A DNA stretch of 64,000 bases from Undaria pinnatifida. Lineage: Eukaryota > Sar > Phaeophyceae > Laminariales > Alariaceae. Under the pieces are notes generated by a model. The model did no database searches. It was not told where the DNA came from and saw only the letters and a program-made list of their open reading frames with translations. The DNA is taken from the NCBI GenBank assembly GCA_012845835.1, contig JABAKD010000012.1, forward strand, positions 13,927,195 to 13,991,194. The letters run 5' to 3'. The translations under genes were made by a program, and so were the position numbers. Positions 31,536-44,502 of the stretch are shown here, piece after piece. Within the stretch, counting starts at the first letter, position 1. The number at the start of each line of letters is the position of its first letter.

Positions 31536-34500
31536 TCATCGCAGCCTGGCCGGAGCCTCGCTCCTCAAGCTCTGCTCCCTCTCGGCGCAGGCGCTGCAAA
31601 GGCAAGGCTTGGGCTTCTCCTTCGATCCGTAGTTGAACACCAGCTCCGGCCCAGGCGTCCCCTACAGCAGGGGAGGGTAAGAAAAAAGAGCCGGGGGGGG
31701 CGGGGAAGGGAGAAGAGGAAGGGAGGGGAGGAGAGAGGCGGGGGGGAGGGAGGGAGCACGGGGGGGGGGGGGGGAGGGGGGGGCAGGACGGGCGGAGAGG
31801 AAAGGGAGAAATATGGAAGGGGGGGAGAGGAGGGGGAGGGAGGAAGGAGGATGGAAAATGCGGTGGAGGGGGGGAAGAGGGAGAAGGCGGGGGGAGGGCG
31901 GCGGGGGAGGGTGGAGGAGGGGGGGGGGGGGGGGGTTAGAGTCACGCCTTGAAGTCATGCCTACACACGCGCCCCCGGCGGTGAAAAACGGCAGGTTAGA
32001 TGCGACACCCTACACCGTGCTGGTCTTATATTGTAACCGGTAATCTTTTGCTGTAGGTTTGAATCTCGGTACATTCTGTTACGCATGATCCGTATTTTTT
32101 TTATAAAAGTATTATATTGATAACAACGTCAGCTGTGAGTTCGACAAATTTAGGGTCGACAATCGTCGTTGCAAGCTGCAAAATACACCGGTCGCCAGCT
32201 GTTAGATTTCTTTTTTCATGAATCGAAACCTAATCAATAGCAATAATGGACATTAATCCCGTAATGAACCCGGATGAAGACATTAACGTGTGCGGTGACA
32301 TGGAAATCGATGTTGATGTATTACATCGAATAGATAAAAAAATGATGTCATGTTATGATCACATTTTATTCGAGGAAACAGCGTACGTCTGTATTGAACG
32401 CCGACAACGTCGAAAAGACACGTCGCGAAAAACGACCAGCACCCTCATAAGCGCACCCCTCTCAGTTGGGGATTAACCACCTGGAATCGGCGTAGACACT
32501 GTTTAACTGATGCTAGGAACTACCGGTTCGGATCTCTCCTCGCGGGTGCGGATCGGATCAGGATGACCCGACTCGACCCGACTCGACCCGCGATATTTTG
32601 AAAACTTCCTGACCCGATCCGACCCGACCCGACCCGTGAGATTTCGAACACCTCCTTACCCTACCCGACTCGACCCGCGATATTCCAAAAACTTCTTGAT
32701 CCGACCCGCGGGCGCGATCACGACCCGTAAAAAGCACAGTGTATGTGTAACTGCCATCAAGTTGTGTGTGTTGGTTGGATAATTTGGATAATCGTACGTA
32801 GCTCTCGGTAGTAAAATCGCGGCCGTAGAACCTGGTTTCAGCCAGGTCGCAAGGGGTACCTCATGTTTTAAAAATGCCGGAAAAACAGGGCGTGTGTCAT
32901 TCTCCACGTCCCGAAAAACATGGTTTGAATTACAGCTAAAACACACCAGGTAGATCGTATCATACCTTTCTTCACGTCCCTGACGGCGGCCTTGTCGAAA
33001 TACCGTTGTACTATTAATAGATTGTACCTTTTTTCACTTCCCTGACGACGATCTTTTGAAAAAGCCGCTGTACTAATAAGATCATGTCGAAATACCGTTA
33101 TACTTTCAGTAGATCGTATCGTTCTTCTCACCTCCCTGACGACGATCTTTTTTAGGGCGAAAAAGCCGTGAATGGGCCAACGGGGGTCGGTGTTGTTCGC
33201 GACGAGCTTGCGCACTTTCACGTTGGCCCGGCAGCAAGAATGGTTGAACAGAGCGGCCACTCCACGGTACCTGCAAAGTATCACCGTGTGTCTTAACGCC
33301 TTTACAACTGGAAACCTTTTTTTTTCGACAAATTTGTTTGAAGTTAGTATAGAGAGGCGTTTTGGGGCTCTAAAGGGGTTAATCCAAGTACAGAAAACAG
33401 CACCAACCATTCAACTTAATAGATGTTTCCACGTATATATTGGAGGATTTTCTATCACCGACCAAAATAATGGTGACGAGATATACAGCGCGACAACAAC
33501 AGCAACGACAATCATCGCCGTCTTGAGCATCAACCATCGTACAATTATCAACCGCGAACCATCGGAATTTCAATCATTGTTGTCAACCAGTAATTGTTAC
33601 CCTAACCCTTACCCAATCAAGCCCAGTCAACCATTGTGCCTCACCCATCTGTTGTCGAAAAAGTGGCACGCTCTGCTGAAAAAAGCAGGTGCCGTTCTGA
33701 AGGCCTCTTTACCGCTGCAAAACCGATCCCACACTACAGTAGTTTATAGTAGTCCCCCCTCCCAACAACGTGGGTGCAAGTAGGGCGTTTGCGATTTCCA
33801 AAATTATGTTTCGGTCGGAAAACATTAAGAAGCAGTGTTGAAACCGCTAAATGTCATGTAACTCCACGGCCACCCGACCCACCCACGAGAAAAATTGGAA
33901 AACATAGGTTAGAAAAAAAAAAAAAAAGTTTCGAAAACGTATTTCTGACCAAAATATAAAATCGTTCTAAATGCATCAGCTGCTAGTTCGATAATTTTAG
34001 GATCAGATTCAGGGTCCGTACACTACTGATTTTTGGAAGCTTCGTGATACACCGGCCGCTCGTTTTTACAGATGTAATATCCTTTGGATAAGTATGGTTC
34101 GCTGATTCTTCGTGGGTTGGGTTGGGCTCGGATTATGACATTCGACGGTTTCGATACTATTAATGTAATACCAGGTATTACTACAATACTATTAAACAAT
34201 ACCAGGTATTATCTGGTATTACTACATGTTTTCCTACCCAAAATAAAGTTGGTACCAGGTACATCGAAAATACCCGAATGTCGAAATGGTGGTGCATCCC
34301 AAACACCATAGTGTTGACCGGGTAAAAAACTGGCGAGACAGATGGAAACCGGATTTCGCGAAAAAAAAAAAAAAATACTTGGAATTAGTGTGATCATTTC
34401 CGTAGTAGAACAGGGAGCTCCCCCAAAAGGAAAAAGGGCTATTCACGGGTCATGCATGACCCGGCCCGCCCGACCCGCGGGCCGGGTCAGAAAGGTATCA

Positions 34501-37363
34501 AAACCTCGCGGGTCAAGTCGGGTCGGGTCGGGTCGGGTCGGGTCGGGTCGGGTCGGTTTTCAAACCCCACGGGTCGGGCAATCCTGGCCCGACCAGACCC
34601 GCAAGAAGTGGCCCGACACGTGAAAAGCCTTGAAAAAAGGGCATGATACTGATGATTGATGATTGATGATTGATGATTGATGTATACTTCTTGCCAACGT
34701 GAAGAGGGAGGGGATGCTGCTTTGCATTGCTGGCATTACTCGCCAGCGTCGACCACCATTCGACATTTCCAACATGCAAAACAATCACCATTCAGAAATA
34801 ATGACAACTTACGTCGTGTTCCAACTTGTCTTCTTTATTCCTTGGAAAAAAAAGCCTGGCGTGCTGGCTTGCGCATATGTTTTGCCCTCGTATTCATTAT
34901 GGTTGGCGTAAGCATGGCCACACCAACCTTGCTGTATTTGCAACGCCATGTGGGAGGAGGAATCGGCACGGACACACGGGTTGTACTGGATGCAGATGGG
35001 TGGAAATATCCAGGCCCTTTCACGGGTCAAACCACTGTTCCCGGGACGGATCGGGTCATATCGGGTCAAGGTGACCCGACCCGACCCGTGAGACTTTAGA
35101 AAAAAAAACTGATCCGACCCGTGCCGACGCGTGAGGACACGAACACCTCCTGACCCGACTTTGAAAACAGTCTGACCCGATCGGCGGGCCGGGTCATGAC
35201 CCGTGAACAGCACTGGAAATATTATTTCAGTTGTAACGCCAAGAACATACAGTACGATAGTCGCACTGTATGTACCCTTTCCAGCTAGCACCAAGACAAA
35301 CGCTACCTATCCGCCGGAGGATAAAAGAAGAAGAAGAAAAAAAAGCTACCGTAGGGCTGGCGGTGATATTTACCTGTCCGCATCAACCACCATGTTGTTT
35401 TCAGGAAAGCGACGGTCTGTGTACACGTTGAAGCAGTAGCAAGGCCCTCCCGGTCTATCACGTTTGTCGTATTCAGGCTCTCGAGCCTGGTAAGTCGACT
35501 CGCGGATCCACTGAGCACAACAACGAGCCGATCAGAGGTAGTGGCGGCGGGAAGGGGGAGGGGGGCGGGGAGGGGGAGGAGGGGGGGGGGGGGAGGGGGC
35601 GTACTCATTTGTTGCTTGCCTTAGTCATTTGACCATTGACCACGCATTCCTTTCGAGACGGAGCACCGTTCCTACTCCTAATAGCCACCTCCAACATTTG
35701 GGCGCTCATTATGCTTTTTCCATACATTACATAAAACCTGTGTGCTTATCCTATCCCCGTCCTGTTTCGCCGTCTGCGGCCATCATCTATCTCCTAGGAT
35801 AGATATCGTTCTTTCGCCATTCTCTGGTCTACCAAACTCTTCCATGCCCCCTACGTCTATTTTCCTCATCTTCTCTAACGCGTCCCGTTCCTCCTTGTAT
35901 ATTCCACATTCTCCTACTATGTGAGCCCTACTCTCTATTGTTGTGCCACACGGGCACATATATGTAACCACGTCCTCCTCCTCCCCACCACTGGTATACC
36001 TCTTCTTTCTTCTTTCTGGTAGGTCCAGGTCCCCTACACGAAATCGCAGTTTTAGCTTTTTCGCGTAGTCCATTGGGCCGTGCAAATGCGTTTTCATTCC
36101 AATATCTATCTTCCCGCAACCCCCCCTATATAGGAGAGGGGGCGGGGGGGGGTATTTAAAGAGTACGGAACGTCACATCAGCAGCAGCGTTGGGATATCG
36201 GCCGTATATAGTGGCCGAGACAAAGTATGACTTGTTTTTCTTACTTTTTTCCATATTATGATTTTCCGACAAGATAGGACTTTTTTCTTGTTTCTTTTTG
36301 CCATTATCTGATTTTCCGACAAAGTATGACTATTTTTTTTGCTTTTTTTCTCCGTATTATGATTTTCCGACAAAAAGCAGGACTTTTTTTTTTCTGGTTT
36401 TTTTTTTGTCCATTATCTGATTTTCCGCTCTCGTATGTTCTTGTTCTTTTAATGTTGTCATGATACGTACCTGGTACAAGTTTGCACTATGAAAAGAACA
36501 TAACGACGCTACGCTCCTAGTTAGGAAAGTACGCTTAACCTCTTTAGAGCCCCCGAACCCCTCTCTATACTAAATCCAAGTAATTTTGTCCCCAAAACGG
36601 GTTTCCAGTTGTAAAGGGGTTAACGATTGAAAAACGAGTGTACGTTTAGAAAGGAAACACGAACACAAACACAAAATATCGAAAAAAAAGTACGCACCAG
36701 GTACACACCGTACTTCGTACTTCGAAGCATGTACATATAATATCATCAGTGTTTACTACAACATTCCCGTTCGGGACGTGGTTAGCTTGGTTAGCTTTAG
36801 ATCCCAGGGATGTTTGCATGTTGAAAAGGGGGAACACAGACGTCTCTACGACTCTACGAGCTTCACCGAGTAAAACAATTCTAAAAAAAAATCTTGAAAA
36901 CTCACGAAAAGGCAATTGGTCATCGCGGCAGTAGAGCCAGGCAAGTAGCACCGACTACGATTCACATCTAAAACGAGTTCATAGTTTATTTTTCTTCCGC
37001 AGTCCGACAACCAAGCGTGGCCATACGTACCTCGCCCGCGTAGGAACAAATGTACGTCCCTTCCTGGATCGTCGCCGTAGCTCGGACCCCCCAGCCTTTC
37101 GTTGCCGTCTTGAACGCCTCCAGAGGGGCTTGAACTCCGCCCTAAAAATGCAACAATGTCAGTACAAAAGCTAATGTTAACCTATGTAAGCCCCCAGGTG
37201 GGCTTGATTTCCGCCCCGCAAACGCCACAATATCAGTAGAAACTACTACTATTAACTCGTGTATCTATCTATATATCTATCTATCTATCTATCTAGACTA
37301 GTCATCTATCTATCTATGTATCTATCTATCAATATATCTGTCTATCAATCAATCTATACTTAC

Positions 37364-37413
<50 letters not shown>

Positions 37414-40400
37414 GTCTATCTATCCATCTCTCTATCTCTCTATCTATTTATTTATCTATTTGTCTGTCTATTTATCAATCAATCTCTCATTTACATATCT
37501 ATCTATCTATCTATCTATCTGTCTATCAATCAATCTATCATTTATCTATCAATCTATCAATCTATCATTTACCCATCCATCAACAGATCTTGCCTGAGAA
37601 GCCCTTAGTCCGCAGTCCTTGGGCTCCTCCACGCCGCTGACACTGTTGACCTTCAGTCTCTCCGCGCAGGGGCAGCGATAGTTACACTCGTAACGACGCC
37701 TATCACATGGGGGTAATAATCAACAAATACGTTCTTTCGGCGTGGCGACCATACACATGGGGGATATGATGGGAAGAATCACTACACATCGTCAGGTTGT
37801 CAGGTGGCACAAGGAACACTAACCAGACGTCACTTCATCTAACACGTGAATGTCATCATCTTGGTCCATTGCAGGCTTCACGTCCGTTAATACTATTGAT
37901 TAGGTTTTGGCTCATGACATCTTACAAAACAACGGGCGACCGGTGGATTACGCAGCTTGCAAAGATGAGTGTCGACCCTTTTCGTCCAACTCACAGCTGG
38001 CGATGTTAGAATAATTTTGAATAAAAAAGACGCCGTTTGTTCCCAGAAGACGATATGTACCCACCCAAATGAGACAGTGAGGAAAGACGACATTGCTATT
38101 TAGTGGGGAAACCTATTCATTAGATCACCGACAGCAGTGGTTGGTAAATACTCGAATCATAGCCATTAATAGGTGGCAAAAACGATTGTTGCATTCGTAC
38201 CTCCACCTACATCCAGAAACCAAACACCAAAAACAACAAAGAACCAAAAAAAAAAGTTAATCAAACCCCAAAATAAAGAACGAAAAAAAAAATCCACAAC
38301 AACCAAAAAAAGCGCACACACACAAAAAAGAAAACGTCAAAAACCACAAACCACAACCAAAACAAAAAAGACAAAAAACAAAAAATCACACCAACAAAAA
38401 CTCTCACCCATTCTCGCTTCCGCGGGCCACGTGCCCACACTTAATGCTGTCGCATCCCCCCTCCCCCTGCACCAGCGATCCCGTTCCTCCGACACACCCT
38501 TGCCCCCCCGCCCCTACAAGCCCCCCCCCTCCCCCAAACCCGGTGGGGGCCCCCATGCCCCCCCCCCCTCCCCCTCCGCCTCCTCCGCCCCCCCCTCCCA
38601 CACCGCCTCCACCCCCCACACCCCCATTATCATCGGGCTCCTTATGGTGGCATGCCGACGGATTTTTGTCGGGCATTTGGGCGTAACATAGACGCCAGTT
38701 GAAGGATGATCCGTGGCCTTCTACCACACGATTGACGTACGTGAATGTGTGACTGCTCGCTCGGGGTCGGTTGGGGTTTGGTAGAGGGGTTTATGGATGG
38801 GGGGGAGGGGAGGGGGAATGAGAGGGGAACGAGGGAGGGGCGAGGCGGGAGGCGGGGGGGGGGGCGGGGCGGAGGGGGAAGAGGGAGGGCCGACTCAGTG
38901 GCGGTAAGTGGCATGCAACGGTACATAAACGTCTTAATTCCTGTTTTAACACCAAGATATTGAACCAGCCTTCATTTTTGTCACTAACCTTTTTGCCCCC
39001 CCCGCCCAGCCCCGCCCACCCCCACCTTACCTCGGAAACGGCTCGTCATCAATCTCGTTAACCCAAGGAATGGGCACACCCTCCCTGCCCCCCGAGATGT
39101 CCTTCCCAGACCTCTGTCCCACCGCCCAGCCCAACCGCGGCACCATGTTAGGTAGGTCGCTGAAAGTCGTGCCGAAAAGCCGGGCGCACTCCGTCTCGTT
39201 CCTCACGGTAGCAATGTCGTATGCGGTCTTGCCTGCGCACGCATGGGGGGGGGGGGTGGGGGGGAGGGGTACGGATGGGGGGGTTGGGGGGATGGGTGGG
39301 AGTGCAGGTGGGGGTGCGGGGTGGGGTTGAGGTTGGGGGGAGTGGGACGGGGGGGGGGGGGGGGGGCGGCAAGAGGTACTGCAGCTTTTAAACGATTTCG
39401 AAACGTATGGAATCACCGAATAGTAAAAACTAAAACCTGGCTTTGCTTGAGACACTACTGCCTTGAAGCTACTGCCTTGAAGCATTGAGCTACCGGAATC
39501 TCGTCGAGATGAAAAAAAAAATGATCGGGTGAATACATTTCGTCACCTTTCGCCGCCAATCTGGGAAGGTCGCATATCCATTCACCGTTGTACCGCTCTC
39601 CAAAAAAAACTAAAAACACTACGTATCGTCGCCGTCTGGCACGAGACACCACTGTTGCCGCTTATACGAAGGGGCTATTCAGATTCACACGTGTGTGCAC
39701 ATCAGATCCCTATACATGATCTATACATGATCTATGCCTTCCAGCGCAGATACACATCACTGGTTAAAATGATCCGTATGGCCTATAGATCATACTGCCG
39801 GGTGAGGGCTGGATGGTCAACGATCTAGCATTTGTTTTCCTGGGTTGGATCCGTACTCCACAGATCCTGCACAAGATATCACAGCGACAGACACACTACG
39901 ATCTAGATCATCTCTAGATGATCCAGATCGCGACGTGTCCGATGTGGGAACAAATGCAATGACGTAACAGCACGGACCTTACGACGGGTAAAAAAACGCA
40001 AAAAAAAAAAAAAAACACCACTACACAATACTCCCCTTCGGAACGCGGTCGGCTTGGAATCCCGGGAGGTGTCTTAAGCTCACAGCGGGGACAAAACCTC
40101 TAGAAAAAACCGAAAGCATAAAAACAATTAGCCACCGACCTCGCAAGTAACCCGACAAGCAACACCGACCAGCGCAGACAACTTCGTCATAGCTTAGCCT
40201 ACGTACGCACCGTTGCCGTCAGGCACGAGGCACGCTCCGGGCAGCAACCCCCTCCCCCGGCAGTGGTGAAGCATCATAGACAGCAACTCGTACCGTCCGT
40301 GTCGCGCGGCCTCATGGAGAGGCGTCGTGAGGCGTTGCAGCGCCGCGTGGGCGTCTCGATCGGCCGCGGCGGGGGTAGGGATCATCCAGAAAGGACTTGC

Positions 40401-43400
40401 GGCGGGGGAGTCGAGAAGCCGCTGGTGCACCTGTTTTTGTTTTTCATCATTGGTATTTGTTGGTTAATTCGTCAGTTTACCTTGGAATTGGGGGTGTCGG
40501 TTCGGCTTCTTATGCTGTCTGTTCGGTTCCTTACTAAACTTTTTGCGCGGTTTCATTTCCTTTTTTTGTTCGGCTTCTTCTTGCCAATTTAATCGTTTTG
40601 GTGTGTGTGTGTGTTTTTTCTTCTTTCTATGCTTCCATTTTTATTCTATGGTACCGGCGAGGGCGGGGATCATCCAGAAAGAGCTTGCAGGGGAATCGAG
40701 AAATCGTTGATGCACCTCTTTTTTTTTCGTGTTCGGTTCGATTCGGGGGGGGGGAAGGGGTTATAGGTTTTGGACGGGTTTCTTCGTTAATATGTTTGGT
40801 TTGTTGCTTTTAGTTCGTTTCTTGTTTTGTTTTCATATGTTTCGTTTCGTATTCTGTTGTAGCGGCGGGGGCCGGGATCATCAATAAAGCGACGGCGCCG
40901 GGGGAGTCGAGAAGCCACCCGTGCGCCTGTTTTGGTTCTTAGACGGGGGTGTTTTCGTGGGGCTCTTACTTGGTTCGGTTTTTGTTCCATGTTTCTTATT
41001 TCTCGTTTGTTTGGTTTCTAGTTTCGTTTTTCTTGTTTCATTTTCTACTATGTTTCGGCGGCGGGGGCAGGGATCATCCAGTAGGAGCTGGCGCCTGGGG
41101 AGTCGAACAGCCGTTGGTGCACCTGTTTTTGATATGTTTGGTGTTTTCGTGGGGGGGGGTTGTTTGTGTTGGTTTGGTTGCTTATTGCGTTTGTCCGACC
41201 ACCAACACAACTGTCATCACCAACACCAACACCAGTACCGACACACAACACTACCACCACCATCAACACCAACACCAACACACAACACTACCACCAACAC
41301 CAACACCAACACCAACACACAACTCCAACAAACAACACCAACACCACTAGTGTCAACATCACCGACAGCACCAATTTCACCGACCGCAACACCGACGACA
41401 CCATCACCAACACCATCGACAACACGCAACACACACAACGCTACCAACAAAACACCACCAAAACCACTTCCAGCACCACTGCCAACGTCATTAATGTCAA
41501 CCCCCCCCCCCCCCCATCTCCCCCCCACCCACCCCAGTCACTCACCGCGGCCATGCTATTGAGTGTCTACCTCTTCTTTGGACTTGTCGGACTCCCTGCA
41601 CATGCGCAGATGGGTCTTCTCGAGCAATTCCATTCGCACCCCGACTCACCACGAACGCCAATACCATCGCCAACCACAACACCGCCAGCACCAACACCAA
41701 CACCAACACCAATACCCGCACCAACACCAATACCAACACCAACATCAACAGTAGCATCAACAGTAGCATCAACACCAGCACCCACGCCGACACCAACACC
41801 AGCACCACCAGCACCAACCCAAGAACACAACCCCCAAACACTCACCGCTGCCATGTCGATAAAGCCTATCTCCTCCTTAAAGCTTGTCGGAGTCTCTGCA
41901 CAGACCAAATGTGCTATTTTCGAGCACATCCACTCACACCCTGCCTTCAACATCAACAGCAGCACCATACCCAACACCAACATCAACATCAACGCCAACA
42001 CCAACACCAACATCAACATCATCACCAACACCAACAGCATCACCAACACCAACACCAACATCACCAACAACAAAGTTACCACCAACAGCATCACCAACAC
42101 CAACACCAACATCACCAACAACAAAGTTACCACCAACACCGACCTCACCACCCATGACTCACCGCGGCCATGTCGTTAAATTCTACCTCCTCCTTCAACT
42201 TGTCGGATTCCCTGCACAAGCCGCAGACGCTTCTCCTGGAGCTCTTCCACTCGCACCCCTTGTGCCGCTTCAATCCGCATCCTTTGCACACTCTAGGCCT
42301 GTACTGCTTACCGTCGTCTCCCCCGGGTTGGGTCTGAAACGATAACGATAACGATAATGATAACGATAACGATGATGTCAAATAAACGATAATGGCAATG
42401 AGATCGGTAACGACAATGAGAAGGGCAACGATGACGGTAACCGATAATGATAATAACAGGGAGAATGACAATGATAACGGTAACGAAAACGATAAGAATC
42501 ACGATAACGATAATATGAAAAATGATAAACGATAATGACTCCGCACTCGTTGCATACTTTAGGCAAGTACTGGGCACCGTAATGTCCCCTGGGCTGGGTC
42601 TGAAACGCTAACGATAACGACAAATAAACGACAACGACAAAGAAACGACAACGACAAAGAAACGATAGCGACAATAAGAACGATACCGACAACGATAATG
42701 AGAATGATTCTGCACCCTTTGCACACTGTAGGGGTGTACTGGGCACCGTAATGTCACCGTCATTTCCCCCCGGTTGGCTCTGAAACGATAACGGTAATAA
42801 TGAGGAAAGTGATATAATGACAACGATCGAGATCATTTTTAACGACAATTATAACGAGAACGGCCACGGTGGTGATAATGAGAAGGAAAACGATATGTAA
42901 TAATTATTGATAGTGACAGCGACTACGGGAATGAGAATGAGAATGAGAATGAGAATAAGGATGAGAATGACACCGCATCCTTTGCATATATACTGGGCAC
43001 CGTCATCTACCCTGGGCTGGGTCTGAAACGAGAACAAACGATAACAATCGATCACCATAACGATAACGATAATGACACTACTCTCAACAACGAAAATGAT
43101 AACGACAACAAAAATCAGAAGTGCAACGACAGCAGCGGAAAATGATATGATCATGACAACGATAATGACAATGACTCCGCACCCCTTGCGCACTTTAGGA
43201 CTGTACTGGGGGCCGTCATCTCCCCTGGGCTGGGTCTGAAACGATAACGATAACGATAATGATAACGATAACTATAACGATAATGATAACGATAACGATA
43301 ACGATAATGATAACGACATAAAGAATGAGCACGGTTGAGAGATTGACACCTACAATGATAATGAGAATGATAGCGATATTTGTAATGATAAGAAAAACGA

Positions 43401-44462
43401 TAATGGTAATGATAACGAGAGCGGTGAGAAGAATGACAAGTATGACGATAACGATAATGGCTGCAACGATAACGATAGCGATAAATATACTGACGATGAC
43501 AAGGATACCGAAAAACGATGACGATAGCAAAAAAAACAACGACAACGACAATGATAACAAAAGCAACAACGACCACGATGACAACTATGATAACGACAGC
43601 AACAACGATGTAAAAAACACAAAAACAACGACAACGGCAACGACAACGACAATGACAACGACACTGAAAGCGATAACGACAACGACGAATACTATTATCA
43701 TTTTTGATGCACTGGGGGCCGTCCTCCCACCTTCACACAGCAATGCACGCAACGGTCTTCCTGGGCCACAAACGCATCCCTGCCTTGCAAACCCCTTAGG
43801 CGATTCAGAGCACGGATCTCCTTCCACCCCCCCACCCCACCCGCCAACTCCACATGTGGAGGATCCGGTTCGGTCCTAATCTGCTCTAGCAAACCCCTGC
43901 ATAGGGCTCGAAGAGCGCTCAGGTGCGCCTGGACCTCGCGAGCCTGTGCTCGTCGTGCCACGGGGTTTGCATATTAACAGAGGGGGGGGGAGCGGGGGGG
44001 GGGGGGGGAGGGGCGTACTCATTTGTTGATCGCCTTAGTCATTTGACCATTGACCATTAACGACGCATCCCTTTCGAGGCAGAGTACCGTTTCTGCTCCA
44101 AATAGACACCTCCAACATTTGGGTGCTCATTACGTTTCTTCCTTGATATATTACATACATTTTTTGTTATTATCTTATCTCCTTCGCTTTTGGGCGTCTG
44201 CGACCACCATCTCTGTCCTAGGATAACGATCGCTTTCTCGCTACTATGGGAGGTGGTATTAATAGTACCAGCAGCAGCACCAGTCGCATTAATAGCAGTA
44301 CGAAGTACTTCATAGGATCATATTAACAGCATTACTGAGTATTAAATAGTATCAACAGCAGAAGAAGCAGTAGAGGCAGTAGCAGTATTAGTATTAGTAT
44401 TATTATTGTGATTACTATTATTATTATTATTAGTAGTAGTAGTAGTAGTAGTAGTGGTAGCG

Positions 44463-44502
<40 letters not shown>

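Noticed and set aside
37259-37597. 112-codon Tyr-Leu-Ser-Ile ORF
   Set aside because: TATC microsatellite.
38173-38691. 172-codon Lys/Pro-rich ORF
   Set aside because: Built from A-rich and C-rich low-complexity DNA opposite a SET-gene exon.
41160-42179. 339-codon plus-strand ORF, the longest in the window
   Set aside because: It translates an ACACCA repeat and the antisense of exon echoes; the coding signal is on the minus strand.
43325-43879. 184-codon Asn/Asp/Thr-rich plus-strand ORF
   Set aside because: It is AACGAT repeat plus antisense of SET-gene exon 43943-43731.
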